Notes: a model not told the origin generated them from the letters alone. Shown: positions 28,111 to 41,221, counted from the stretch's first letter. The stretch: DNA of 64,000 nucleotides from Vespula vulgaris (GCF_905475345.1 NC_066603.1:2543501-2607500), one strand, 5' to 3'. Made by a program: numbers and translations.

Positions 28111-29406
28111 TCTTCTTTCTTCTTTCTTCTCTCTTTCTCTTTCTCTTTTTTTTTCTTTCTTTCTTTCTTTCTTTCTAATTCTTTTTGTCTTTCCTTCTCT
28201 TCTTTATTTTTTATATATCCGTAAAAAAACTCACGAACGTACGTAGATATATTTTATACGTACGTACGTATTTATATATTTCGATTAATTACGATATATA
28301 ATCGACGTTCAACGTAAAACTCGAAGAAGAATAATTAATAATCGACTCGTTCACTTTAAAAACAAGATAGATAGACGACAGACAGACAGAGAGAGAGAGA
28401 GATAGATAATTTCGTTAAAATTTCGCGCGGACTTTTCAAACGTTGCTTCGGCCGAAGAAAAAAAAGACAAGAAAAAGAAAAAAAAAAGAGAAAAAAAGAA
28501 AGAAAAAAAGAAAAAAAAAGAAAAGAGAGGAAAAACGTACGCGTAGAAAATGTTTGTACTTGGAAAAGAAAATAAAAAGAACGATGATGTCCTCGATTAA
28601 GTCTTATTTACGCACACGTGTATTATCATCTTCGATCTCACTCTTTCTCGTACGTGTATATATGTATATGTGTTCCGTACTACGTATCTATGGTTATTTA
28701 TGTGTGTACGCGCGCGCGTGCTCGTAGAAACGCTACGTTCGAACGTTCGTCGTTACCGAATGCTCGTAGACAAGTGGAAGTCGATCGAACGACTCTCCGT
28801 GTCAAAAATCCTCGGTGCAAAATGGAGGGGAAAAAAAAAGAAAGAAAAAGGAGAAAAAGAAAAGGAGGAAAGGAAAAAAAAAATAGAAGAAGAAGAAGAA
28901 GAAGGAAAGACCACTACAAGTCGACAATGTGTGCCGACGTTTTCCCTTTCGCTCAGTATCCACCACCACCACCACCACAATCACCATCGCCACCACCATA
29001 ACCTCCATCACCATCGTCACCACCACCTCCTCTACTTCCACTATCACCTCCACTATCACATCACTGTTACCTTCGTCGTTACCACCACCATCGTCCACCC
29101 ACCACCTATCACCATCACCACTACGTTTCACTTCACTATACCACTACCACTATTTACCACCACCATTCACTACCTTCTATACACCCGTCACCGTTTTATC
29201 CCTACCTACCAATGCCATCGACTTTGATCTCCAGAACTTTTATTCAGGTCTTTGTCTCCACGAAGGATAAGTGTGTTCATCTTTCCGCGATCTCATTTTT
29301 TTTATTTTCTTTCTTTTTTGTTTTTTAATTTGGATTTGGATTTGGATTTGAAGTGGAATTGGAATCTTTTTTGCCATTCCCTTTTCTCTCTCTTTCTCTC
29401 TCTCTC

Positions 29407-29441
<35 letters not shown>

Positions 29442-32122
29442 GTTTCTATAGAAGAAAGTATTCTTGATTTTGATTCTTGATTTATTTTTTTTTTATGTTT
29501 GTTTGTTTTTCCTTTTTCTGTTATTTTAATCCAAGTTTGTTAGATCGTGTTATTGTTCGCGAGACAGTAATTTTATTTAGCGGATAAGTTTGATGAGGTT
29601 ATTTTTAACTCGTACGTTCTTTTTTCTTTTTTTTTCCTTTTTTTTTTTAATAATTTATAGATTTATGTTAATGGTACGGTTATTATGTTTAAAAAAAAAG
29701 GAAATATCTTATGACAATTATTAATTCGTATGTATTTATATAACCTGTTAATTTAAGCTGATAGTACCAAGTTGATATTAATAAAAGATAAAAGTATTTT
29801 CGATAGAATAGACTTAATGTAATTATTATTAACTTTTACACGATATATATTAAAATTCATATATCATGAAATTGGTATTATATTTATTCGAATTATATTA
29901 CTATATATAGTTGTTTATCCATATATATTTTTATAGAAATTAAATTTTTACATTATTTAAACTAACCTTAAAATTTAAGTCGATATAATGGTACTTCAAT
30001 CTCTATTACGATATACGTTTGATATTCATTAATTCAAAAATAGGTTATCCTTATAACCTATACTATATTTAGACTAATAATGCCTGAATAATTCTGTTAA
30101 TTATTCGATGTAAACTAATATAAAGAGGAGAAAGATATTTGTATACTTATATGTGTTTTCACTGATCTGTGAAACTATAGGAAATATAAATTTACAATTT
30201 AAAGAAATGTTTCACATCAATTACTTCAACTATTTGCTTTCCTTTCATATTCCTAACGTCAATCGAAAGTCGTTTTAGGGATCGAACAGCTACTCTTAAT
30301 TATTTTCTCTTCTCCAACTTTTTATCAACAAACATGAAAGTTATTTTTAATATAGCAATTACGTATCAATTATATATCATTATTTACAATTATGTACCAT
30401 TATTTTCTTATGATATCGTAAATATTAGAGATGTACGATATATTGTCTAATCAATTGTTCCAAAATAAGTCTTAAAAATAAGGTTAGAAAAATGTAAAAT
30501 GATTTGACCGTTAACTAATTATTAATTACTGAAAATTTTTAATTACGTTTTAATAAACCAAAAAATATCACCAAATTTCTAACTAATTATTCAAAAAGTA
30601 AATTTCTAAAGTAAGGTTATATAAATTAATAACGATCATCGAAAATGCTTAATTATGATAAATTAAAAAAGTTAATTTTTTTCGACCGATTATTAATCAA
30701 CAAAAAAAAGAAAAAAACGAAAAATTTGAAAGTAAGGTTATTTGAATTCATTCACTAATCGCGTAAAAAGATCAATATTCTTTTCGTTTAACGTTATTAA
30801 ATAATTCTAGTTCAAATTTACTTTTCTTTTTCCTTTTTTTTTTTTTTTTGATATTGATATTGGACATGTATATCCTCGATCGAAGAGAAAAGAAATTGAC
30901 ATACTTCACATGAGCGAAATTTCTATTCTACCGTGACGAGAAATGTCTTTCAAAATACAAGCTTTCGCAATAAATTTCACCTTAGTTAATACCAATTGAT
31001 TGCAAGCCATTACACGCGCGAATTCTTTTTCTTTTTCACGATTTAATGAGAGCGAACAAACGCACGCGACAATGGAGAAAACGGTTATTCTTCTTCTTCT
31101 CCTCTATAAAACCGGAAGTAACGTCATGTGTCGTTTATTAGGAATTTATTCATTTCCGGTAAACGAATTTGAAATAAAAAAAGGAAAATAAAACAAAACA
31201 AAAGAAGAGAAACTAATTAAAAAAAAAAAAAAAAAAATTATGCGCCAGTATTTATGTGTACATATAATAAATAAATAAATAAATGAATGAAAGTAAGAAT
31301 CTTCGATAAAAATGACCGTTGGAAGTATACTTACTAAACAAAAAAAAAAGAAGATCGGACGTAAAAACGTTACAAAATTTTCCGATGATAAAAAGAATTC
31401 CCTGTTTTATCGACTAATCTCGGTAGTACTCGGTTATTTTCGGTCAAGATCGCGATTCATCGCGGTAGAATGACAGTTCCGATGAAAGGAACACGCGTAT
31501 CAGTATGTATCGCACATTTCAGTAATCGAAACGAAATCATTGATGATGAGTTGATAATCGATGGCTTATTGTTATGATAATAGAATCGCTCGGAGTGAAT
31601 AATTTCAATTTTTTGTGTAATATGTTGCATTGTTTTAACTCATTTTTACCCGCCTAAAATTTACATTCCAACGATATTACTATAGTAGTGAAAGAAAATA
31701 TATATATATAGTATCCTTTTTTTCATACTTAGATGATGTTATTTCTTTAATGCATAAAGAATGCAATTGTTAATATTGTTATATATATATATATCGCAGA
31801 AACTGCAAGGTCAAGTTTGGTTCATCGTAACCTTAATTTCAAGGCTATTATTATCAGTAGTATTAAGTAGTATATCGTAATGAGACTTCTTAATTGAAAA
31901 ACTTACACTCTTATCTCATTTTATAATACTATACTTATGACTTTTAACCCTTTGTTCTTAGATATCTTCTTATTATCTAAACCTATTAATTTTTATTAAT
32001 TTAATTAATGAATACAAAATTCTTACGAATGTCCTTAACGAATTTATAGAAATTTGTTTTTTTTAATGTATTAAAAAATTTACTTAAATTGTAAATAAAT
32101 TATCTGTGACGAATCTTTGAAC
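28111..32122. other. Intergenic region before Pld
   Basis: Likely contains the promoter of the minus-strand secreted-protein gene (28.1-28.8 kb, less AT-rich) and that of Pld (31.4-32.1 kb). A 220-bp CAC/CAT-rich tract lies at 28964-29200. From 29.7 to 31 kb it is very AT-rich with degenerate repeats. No gene is seen; open frames at 28.4-29.3 kb are low-complexity (poly-Lys, poly-His, poly-Thr/Pro). Confidence 0.5.
28964..29200. repeat. CAC/CAT-rich low-complexity tract
   Basis: About 220 bases almost without G on the plus strand, made of CAC, CAT and ACC units. Confidence 0.85.
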
Positions 32123-35100
32123 ATGGAACGTACTATGTCTCATGATTCCGAATACGACGATGCTTTAGCTGTACCTGATTCTTTGGATTTAACAATTAAC
32201 GAAAATGGAGAGGCAATAAATATTTCAAACAATGAGGATAATATCGAAGAAAGAGGTAATTTGATTACATTGAACTAATACAATTAATTATTGATAAATT
32301 TTGTTATATTTCTTTTTGCATGTATTTTATTTAGAATGTACTGGTGTAATACCATTTTCTGCCATACACAACATTCCTATAAAACTAAAACAATACCGTC
32401 AAAATATTTTTATACCTTGCGAGGAAGTTCATGTAAGAATTATAAATAATGAATATAGTATAACTATGCATCCTTTAAATCCAAATTTATATACTATAGA
32501 ATTTACGCATGGTCCGTTTTCTTGGACAATTAAAAAGAGATACAAGCATATACAGAATTTGCATAATCAATTAAAAATCTTTAGAGCAAGTTTAAACATA
32601 CCGTTCCCAACTAAAGGACATAGAGAAAGAAGGAATAGTTTAAAATGTATGGCACATTCAAGAGAAAAAATGAAAGACAGAGGTGTTTTGCCAAGGTACA
32701 CGTTATAATACTCAAATATATACGAATAAATTTTTTTATAGAAAATCTATTTTATAGGTTTCCAAACAGACCAGATGTTTTAGTACCTTACGAACAATTA
32801 AATGATAGAATGAAAGCTCTCGAAAATTATCTGAATAATTTGATTAAAATGGATATTTATAAACATCATCCTGAAACGGTATGTAAAAATAATTATAACA
32901 ACTATCTCGAATTCCAAGAATATTATTACTTTACTTACGATTTCTAGATCAACTTTATGGGATTATCATATCTTTCATTTATCGCTGATTTAGGAATGAA
33001 AGGTAAAGAAGGAATAGTCCTGAAACGTACTGGTTCAGGAGCTAGAAGTAGATGTAATTTCTGTGGTTTACTCGAAGGCATGTTTTGTGTTAGATGCAAT
33101 CATTTGTGTGCTTTGATCTGTGGTAAATGGCATTCTCGACATCTGATTGTCAAAGATACCTTTATAGCATATATGGATCCTAAAGATGGCAAACTAAAAT
33201 CTGTTATTTTAATGGATAATGCTTTTGATATTAGTTCTGGAATGTATACAACAGGATTACGAAATGGATTACAAATAACAAATCAAAGCAGACATATCGT
33301 CTTCAAATGTTGGACACATAGACAAGTTAAAGAATGGATAGAATTTATACAGGAGGTTATAAATAAAGAAGGTAATTATTACACAAGTATGATACTAAGA
33401 GAAACATTCCTAAGATTTAATTATTATAGGCAAGGATTTTATACAAAAGAATCTATATAATTCCTTTGCTCCACAACGCTCTCCTATACCGGCAACTTGG
33501 TTTGTGGATGGATGCAACTATATGTCAGCTGTGGCTGATGCATTAGAAAATGCTAAAGAAGAAATTTTTATTGCGGATTGGTGGCTCTCTCCAGAAATTT
33601 ATATGAAACGTCCACCGATAAATGGAGATTATTGGAGGCTAGATATAATTTTACAAAGACAAGCAGTAAGTAAAAAATCTGTCTATTATTAATTATCTAA
33701 AAAATATTCTACATCATAGATTTTCTTTCTATGCAGCTAAAAAATTTTGATAAGAGGAAATCTATGCTTACGAATATCCAAAAAAAAAAAAAAAAAAAGA
33801 AAAAAAATGTTTTTCTCTTCTAGATGAAAGGTGTTAAAGTATTCATAATGATATACAAAGAAGTGGAAGTCGCATTGGGTATAAATAGTTTTTATAGCAA
33901 ACAACGACTCGTAGAAAAATGTCCTGAGAATATTAAAGTTTTGAGACATCCAGATCACGCAAGAGTTGGAGTATTTTTTTGGGCACATCACGAAAAAATC
34001 GTAGTCGTTGATCAAAGTATCGCATTTCTCGGTGGCATTGATCTATGTTACGGTAGATGGGACAATAATGAACATAGATTAATCGATTTAGGTAAATAAC
34101 AAAGTTCTTTCAATGTAAACAAATAAAACAAAACAAAACAAAAATATATATATATATATTATGAATACAGGATCAGTTCAACATTCCAGTATATACATTC
34201 CATCAAAAGGAAAAACTGTAAATACAAGTAGTAAACGAGTAACACGATGTAACATTAGAAATCACGTATTACTTCCATTAGCTATCGCAACTAATACAAT
34301 AGCTATGGCAACTACAAAAACTATACCAATATTGTGAGTCTTATATTAATAAATTAATGCTATAAATTAATGAAATAAATATAAAATATTAATGTTAATA
34401 TCTCTTGCCTTTACAGACCTATGGTAAATAAGACATTAAAAGAAGAATATTTACCACAATTGAACACAGGTGAACTACTTATAATGCCAACTCCACAAGA
34501 ATTCGATACTATGAAATGCAATACTCCAGAACCACAAAGAAAAAACTTATTCGACATGGCGATAACAACAGTTGGAAAAGTGAAGGACAATATAAAGATA
34601 AAACGAAAGGAACTTATAAACATGGTGTATAGTTCACACGAAGAAAGTGATAATGAACATGATGAAGTTGACAATGCGACCATGCTAACACCTCTTGGAG
34701 ATACCGAAGGAATTTTATATGAAAAAACAGATATATTTGACATTCCTGATACAACTAAATTATGGCTTGGAAAGGATTATACAAATTTTATTGTAAAGGA
34801 TTTCAATGATTTGGAAAAACCGTATCAAGATTTAGTCGATAGAAGTACAACTCCTAGAATGCCATGGCACGATGTAGGAGTTTTGATACAAGGAGCAGCA
34901 GCTAGAGACGTTGCTAGACATTTTATTCAACGTTGGAATGCTATTAAAATAGAGAAAGCAAAATTAAATGCTACCTATCCATTTCTACTGCCAAAATCTT
35001 ATAAAGACTATAGAAATAATGCTTCGTTCATTCCACAAAATAATGTACAAAATGTTAAATGTCAGGTATTACGATCAGTTAGTTCTTGGTCTGCTGGCTT

Positions 35101-36247
35101 TCTTGATTCAGATGTAAGAGAAGCTAGTATACAAGAAGCGTATATAGAAGCAATAAGTAAGGCTGAAAGATATATATATATAGAAAATCAATTTTTTATA
35201 ACGCTCGCAACGATGGATACAAATTACGTTAAGAATCGTATAGGAGAAACTTTATTAAAAAGAATTTTACGAGCGCACAGAGAAGGTGCTATTTTTAGAG
35301 TATTCGTCGTCATGCCTTTGCTACCTGGTTTCGAAGGTGAAGTTGGTGGTCCGTCTGGAACAGCTCTACGTGCTATAACACATTGGAATTATGCGTCTAT
35401 ATCAAGAGGTAGAAATGCTATTATAAATCGACTCATTGAAGCAGGCATATCGGATCCTAGCGAATATATCACATTCCATGGATTAAGAGCTCATTCTATG
35501 CTGAATGGTACTCTGGTGACTGAACTCATCTATGTTCACAGTAAGCTAATGATTGTAGATGATAACACAGTAATTTGTGGTTCTGCTAATATAAATGATA
35601 GAAGTATGATAGCTACTAGAGATAGTGAGATAGCTGTGATTATTCAAGTGAGTTTTTTTTTTTTTTATGTCTGAAATCAAATATGTAACAAGATAAAAAA
35701 AACTATGTTATTTCCCGTTCTTAGGATTTAGAATTCGACGAAGGTAGAATGAATGATATAGCTTTCCCATGTGGAAAATTTGCTGGATCTTTCAGAAAGC
35801 AGCTATTCCGTGAACACTTAGGATTATTAAAAAGCAACGAAGATATTAACCTAACTGATATAATTAAAAAAAGTTTTTATAAGGATATATGGTGTACAAG
35901 AAGCAAAAATAATACCGAGATATACGAAGAAGTTTTCCATTGCATTCCAACTAACAAAGTTATTAACTTTGCTACTTTAAAACAGTATCAAGATGAAGCC
36001 TCTCTCAGTTCTACAGATCCAATTTTAGCTCAAGAAATGGTAGAAAATATTAAGGTTCGATTTTCTTTTTCTTTTTTTCTATTTCTAACTCTAAATATCT
36101 TTGATGTGTATTTAACATAACCTAAAATCATAACTATTACTTCAGGGTCATTTGGTAGATATGCCACTACATTTCTTATGCAACGAAGATTTAAAACCTG
36201 CGGCTAGTACAGTTGAAGGGATAATGCCAACAGCTTTATGGACTTAA
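32123..36247 (+). CDS. Pld: Phospholipase D (PX-PH-HKD2), complete, ten exons
   Basis: Hydrolyses phosphatidylcholine to phosphatidic acid and choline at membranes. Coding exons: 32123-32255, 32335-32695, 32758-32878, 32948-33371, 33430-33665, 33824-34091, 34171-34333, 34417-35647, 35725-36054, 36146-36247. All junctions are GT...AG and keep frame, giving 1122 residues, close to animal PLD1/2 length. A PX domain occupies about residues 80-220 and a PH domain about 235-350 (WHSRHLIVKDTF, then a DNAF motif). The first HKD is HEKIVVVD (H481, K483, D488). The second is HSKLMIVD (H943, K945, D950), followed by GSANINDRSM. Conserved ARDVARHFIQRWN, YIYIENQFF and a C-terminal LWT ending, typical of the family, are also present, so the enzyme should be active. 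The start is the first ATG in a 44-residue acidic exon. The linker before the PH core has a Cys cluster (C241 to C263). Inserts between the HKD halves (about residues 590-680) are acidic and low-complexity. The next gene downstream on this strand is NOG1. Confidence 0.97.
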
Positions 36248-36830
36248 AATCTTAAAAAAAAAAAGTATATAATAACATTTATGCAACTAATACTGTGAAC
36301 AGCTGGATATAGCTAAAAACGAAGTAACTTGCTCGAAAACATTTTAGAAAATTGTACTAGCAATTTTTGACAAAAGAAATGTTAGAAAATTTTACTAATG
36401 ACTTAACATAAAAGTTTTAGAAATTTTTACAGAATTTTTAGGAACAGCTAATTTAATTGTTATGAAGTATATTTTAATTTATTACGAAAAATAGAAGAAA
36501 GATAGAGAATACGACTGTTAAAATATTAAGAATATCTTGCATTTCAAGACATCTACCTCGTTTAAATATATAAATATAATTTTAATATGTTGATGAATCC
36601 TCTTGATTACAGCTTGTTGTCCCACGATGAATCGATGATACTAAATATGTATAGTTGTTGAAGTATTATTTTTATACGAAACTTGTTACGTCGAAAATAT
36701 TACTATTTGTTATACGTTATACTAATATGACGAGCAATAAGACAGTATATATATAAATATATGTATTTAAATATGACTCTAATATCATTTTCCTTGCAAA
36801 GTAATTAAGCAAAATTTAGAAATTTATTAA

Positions 36831-37001
36831 TCGCGTTGCAGCCATTAGCTCGACAGTACTTGCGTTGTTTTACAATTATGTTATACGCAGTTATTATAAT
36901 AATGACGCAAGTAATATCGATTGTCCAGGTCCCACCGCGTGGAGGTTGCTGCTTTTGGAGACCCAATTTATAATTCATATTATAATATCGTACGAATAAT
37001 A
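36831..37001 (-). CDS. Hypothetical small membrane peptide ORF (candidate)
   Basis: A minus-strand ORF that, from its first ATG, encodes about 57 residues starting MNYKLGLQKQQPPRGG and containing one hydrophobic stretch (CVIIIITAYNIIV), followed by a basic Cys-containing tail. The N-terminal half is less AT-rich than its surroundings. Upstream on the same strand are a possible promoter segment (37230-37320) and a strong donor sequence near 37129, but no convincing matching acceptor, so the transcript model is unresolved. I do not recognise the family. It could be chance, since AT-rich DNA easily codes for Ile/Tyr-rich membrane-like peptides. Confidence 0.25.
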
Positions 37002-37292
37002 ATATAAAGATTAACACGAATCAATTTATTTAAATGCGTTCCAAGTATTTAGCAAACAAAATGGCGTAAGGGAAATTTGAACATGACGGTATTCGTAAAA
37101 TTTTTCGAAAAATTATAAATAATTATAACTTACTTATCAATTTCCGTATAATATTCCAATAATCAGGATATTTTGCGTAGAATAGAAGCACTAAGAAGAT
37201 TCTTCATTTCCAAAAATCCATTAAATTTTTCTCACTCGCGACGACACACACAGATCGACTACACTCTTCGAAGAACTACGCACAACTAACGC

Positions 37293-37378
37293 CTAACGCG
37301 CTAAAACTGGCAACACAGATGATCATGCGCATACGTATTACGCAGCTGTATCTAACGCGTTACAACTGGCAACATAGA
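37293..37378. promoter_or_regulatory. Duplicated TGGCAACA promoter-like element
   Basis: CTAACGCG, then a 4-6 base spacer, then AACTGGCAACA occurs at 37293 and again at 37352, 59 bases apart, in the GC-richer segment about 480 bases before the NOG1 ATG and opposite the start of the candidate divergent transcript. The match is direct. A promoter role is inferred from position. Confidence 0.4.
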
Positions 37379-37724
37379 ACACGTATACATCGTATTTACA
37401 AAATATATACAAAAAGGTTACGTACGAAGAAAATAAAAACTAACTCAAGGTCTCGAGTTTGTTTCTCGAATACAATGATACTTCGTAATTATTATTCTTA
37501 CATTTCCGATGGAATTTTCGAACCTTAAAGTAATGGAAGATATTTCCATATAATATACATACAATTTCGAATTTATATTTTATTAGTATAGCGCCAATTC
37601 GAACACAGTGTAGCCAAATATTGAAATAAATAATTGTGAAGCGCTATCTTGCGAATGATTTGAGATTTAGAAAGATAGAACAGAATCGTCCGTCCTTTTC
37701 TTAAACAATGGCGCCGTAGTGTTC

Positions 37725-37730
37725 CACGTG
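37725..37730. promoter_or_regulatory. CACGTG E-box upstream of NOG1
   Basis: A palindromic CACGTG lies 112 bases before the NOG1 start codon, probably close to or within the 5'-UTR. In insects, Myc/Max uses this box at ribosome-biogenesis genes, which fits NOG1's role. Seen in sequence; Myc control is inference. A tiny upstream ORF (ATG GCG CCG TAG at 37708) precedes it. Confidence 0.45.
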
Positions 37731-37841
37731 CTTTTAATATATATGTTAAATAAAATATATATTAATTAAAAATTAACCTAAGCACGATTGTTTATCGTTG
37801 TAATTTTTGTATATACGAAAGAATTGTGAAGTAATATCAAA

Positions 37842-40490
37842 ATGGTGCTGTATAACTTCAAAAAGATAGCCGTCGTCCCAACAGCGAAGGTTAGGATTAT
37901 TCTTATTTATATAAAGTTTTTAATAAAGTTAAAATTTTATATATAATTTTATGCTTTATAAATTATGATTACGTATACTTTGTATTCACGTATTTAAATT
38001 TTTCTTGTTTTTGTCTTTCGTAGGATTTTATTGATATAATTTTATCAAAAACACAACGTAAAACTCCTACCGTTATTCATAAGAATTATAAGATCACAAG
38101 GATACGTGCGTTTTATACGCGTAAAGTTAAATTTACACAACAGAATTTTCATGATAGATTATCACAAATAATTCAAGATTTCCCTAAGCTCGACGATGTC
38201 CATCCGTTTTATGCAGACTTAATGAATATCTTGTACGACAAGGATCATTACAAATTAGCTCTTGGACAGATTAATACTGCACGCCATTTGATAGATAAGT
38301 AAGTTTGAGATAATTAAGACTGTATTAAATTTGTAATTATATGAATTATTTACTATTTATTATATATAAATTATTGTTAACAGTGTTGCTAAAGATTACG
38401 TTCGTTTATTGAAGTATGGTGATTCTTTATATCGATGCAAACAATTAAAGAAAGCAGCTTTAGGTCGTATGGCCACTATTATGAAAAGACAAGCTTCTAA
38501 TTTGACTTATCTTGAACAAGTTCGTCAACATTTAGCTAGATTGCCAAGTATAGATCCTTATACACGCACGATTATTATTTGTGGATTTCCAAATGTTGGT
38601 AAAAGTAGTTTTATCAACAAAGTAAGTTGATTTTTGTTCTTAGAGAAAAATTATATACTTCCGCATATATTACCTAGCTAATTTCGAATTGTTTTTGAAT
38701 ATAGATTACACGTGCCGATGTAGATGTTCAGCCGTATGCATTTACGACGAAATCGTTGTATGTAGGACATACAGATTACAAATACTTACGTTGGCAAGTA
38801 ATAGACACACCTGGTATATTGGATCATCCGTTAGAACAGAGAAACGTAATAGAAATGCAAGCAGTTACAGCTCTTGCTCACTTGCGTGCAGCCGTACTTT
38901 ATTTTTGTGACATATCTGAACAATGTGGACATACATTAGAAGAACAAGTGAGTAATTTCAACTATTCCTAAGAAATATCTTGCTTTATCTTTTGTCAAAC
39001 TAATATTTTCTTCTTTCATCTTTTCAGGTTAAATTATTCGAATCTATCAAACCTTTGTTTACCAATAAGCCATTGTTAATCGTAATGAACAAGGTAGACG
39101 TCACACGCTTGGAAGAACTTCCATTTGAAAAACGCGAGATTTTGAAGCCATTAGAAGCGGATGAAAATGTGCCAGTATTAGAAATGAGTACTTTAACAGA
39201 TTTTGGCGTTATGGATGTAAAAACACAAACGTGTGATCGTTTGCTAGCTTTCAGAGTCGATCAAAAGATCAAGACAAAGAAGGTATCCTAACGAAATAAT
39301 CTTCTATTTTTTTATACCAATATATAGTACATACTAATAATTATATATAACAGGTGGAAGGTATATTAAATCGATTACATGTTGCTCAACCGGTACCAAG
39401 AGATGAAAAAATTCGAGCACCATGTATTCCAGAAAGTGTCTTACGCAAGAAGCAAGCTATAGCTGATAAGGTAGAACAAAAACGAAAATTGGAAAAAGAA
39501 ATAGAAGAAGAGATGGGTGATGATTATGTACTTGATTTGAAGAAGAATTACGATATCGAAGGTGAACAGAAATACGACATTATACCAGAAATCTGGGAAG
39601 GTCATAACATAGCGGATTATATTGATCCAGAAATATTCGAGGTTCGTATAGATCACTAATTTATCAACTAAATATATTAATCGTACTCTATGATCACTGA
39701 ATTCCAATCGAAAATTTCAGAAATTAAATCAATTAGAATTAGAGGAACATTTGAGAGAAGAAGCTGGTATGTACGATTACAAAATACCACAATTGACAGA
39801 AACTATGCGTGAGATCATAGCATTGGCTAAACAGATTCGTGATAAGAAGATAATCATGAAGGACGAAGCTCGTATACAAAAAGCATCTACAAAACCAGTT
39901 ATGCCACGAACAGCTGCAGCAAAGATACGAGACAGATCTGTCTCGAAATTGAAAGAACAGATGGAAGACCTTGGGATTGATATGAAAAATACAGAAAATG
40001 TAAGTAGGCGTCAATTTCTATTCCAATATATATAGTATGTACATATAACTTCTCAATTATTAACATAATTAATCTTGTTTCCATAAAGGCACACTTTACA
40101 AAAAAGAGGAGTAGATCTAGATCACGTTCGCAAATAGCAAGTAAGAAAATGCGAATAGAGTCGGTATCATTATCAAGAGCACGTAGTGTTTCAAAACCGC
40201 CACGAGATGAAACGGGTGTTAAGGATAATGCTGTGAGTAGAAAAAAAAAGAAGAAGAAACAGAGGGAAAAAAATTAAAAAAAATAACAATAGAAACCAAC
40301 GTAACTCATACAATTCTTTTTGTTTTTTTTGTAGATGAAAACTAAGTTGAAAAATATAGCGCACAAGGCTTTGAAAAAGAAGATTGCAAAGAAGGGTCTT
40401 AAGGGAGAAGCAGACAGATTTATTGGCACTAAAATGCCTAAACACTTGTTCTCTGGTAAAAGAGGAGTTGGCAAGACAGACAGGAGATAA
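37842..40490 (+). CDS. Nog1: Nucleolar GTP-binding protein 1 (NOG1/GTPBP4), complete
   Basis: An essential nucleolar GTPase of 60S ribosomal subunit assembly, acting with pre-60S particles. Nine coding exons: 37842-37889, 38024-38298, 38384-38621, 38705-38947, 39028-39282, 39354-39641, 39721-39999, 40089-40232, 40335-40490. All have GT...AG borders and keep frame, giving 641 residues, near the ~634 of animal orthologues. The N-terminal helical NOG1 domain (about 1-165) is followed by the Obg-type GTPase domain. G1 is GFPNVGKSS (residues 175-183), G2 is the Thr pair in YAFTTKS, G3 is DTPG (221-224) and G4 is NKVD (289-292). The C-terminal half is basic and coiled, with an RSRSRSRS stretch and a KRGVGKTDRR end. 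The start is the ATG of MVLYNFKKIAVVPTAK, which matches the conserved NOG1 N-terminus. The introns are short (62-134 bp). No damage is seen. Confidence 0.97.
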
Positions 40491-41221
40491 AAAAATATTT
40501 ATCTTAGAATTTGTAAAGTTTTTCTAAGATGAAATTGATCTATATCATTTTCAAATTACACATACACACATATATGTTTCATACCGAATGGATATAAATG
40601 AATTATCAGAAACTGTTTTCGCACGTACTATCAACAATGAAGAAACAAAGAAAAAGAAAAAAAAAAAAAAAACAAGATATTTTTTTTGAAACTTGTCAAT
40701 TTTCTCTATCCAATCGTATTCCAATATTACCTCGTATTATTAATTTTCACTTAAGATTAATAAGACGATTAAATAATTTTGTTTGTATACAAAGAGAAAC
40801 GTATATAAGAATGATAGAAAAAATATTATCGTACACATTTATACGCAATATAATCGTCCAAGCGTATGTATATGTATACGTACCTTTTACTCGCAATTCA
40901 TTGAAACGTTATTGTAAAACTCTATGTAAAAGATAAACAAGAATGATTAGTTGCATAATGTGAAGGTAACCTTCGAACTCGAGCAAAGGAAACGTTCGTC
41001 ACGTCCAAGGAAAGTTTATTGCTGTCGTTTCGTGATAACCCCGAAGTAGTGCTCTCCAGAGATTCTTCCAACTTTATTCATAGAAACTATAGAAACTATA
41101 TAGCCCTTAACGCGCTATAATACTCTTAATATCAACATTCGAGAGTATTGTGCAATTCAAAAGTCAAAGTATGTGAATAATAAATAACCACAACGGGTAC
41201 TTACTACGCACATACACTTAC

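Larger units (their letters stand above)
36248..37841. other. Pld 3' flank and NOG1 upstream region
   Basis: Holds the Pld 3'-UTR, a small minus-strand ORF (36831-37001), a GC-richer segment at 37230-37400 with a duplicated TGGCAACA element, and the NOG1 5'-UTR with a CACGTG E-box. A near-perfect donor (GTAAGT) on the minus strand near 37129 hints at a divergent transcript. Confidence 0.5.

Noticed and set aside
28443..29270. Set of overlapping ORFs coding poly-Lys/Glu, poly-His and Thr/Pro
   Set aside because: They read through A/G-rich and CAC-rich low-complexity DNA; no conserved stretch.
33736..33823. Alternative acceptor TTTCTATGCAG at 33737 for Pld exon 6
   Set aside because: Using it adds an AT-rich insert with a stop; the acceptor at 33823 gives the conserved MKGVKVFIM continuation in frame.
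40598..40936. 112-codon ORF just after NOG1
   Set aside because: 3'-UTR and flank sequence of NOG1; Lys-rich low complexity at the start, no family resemblance or splice context.
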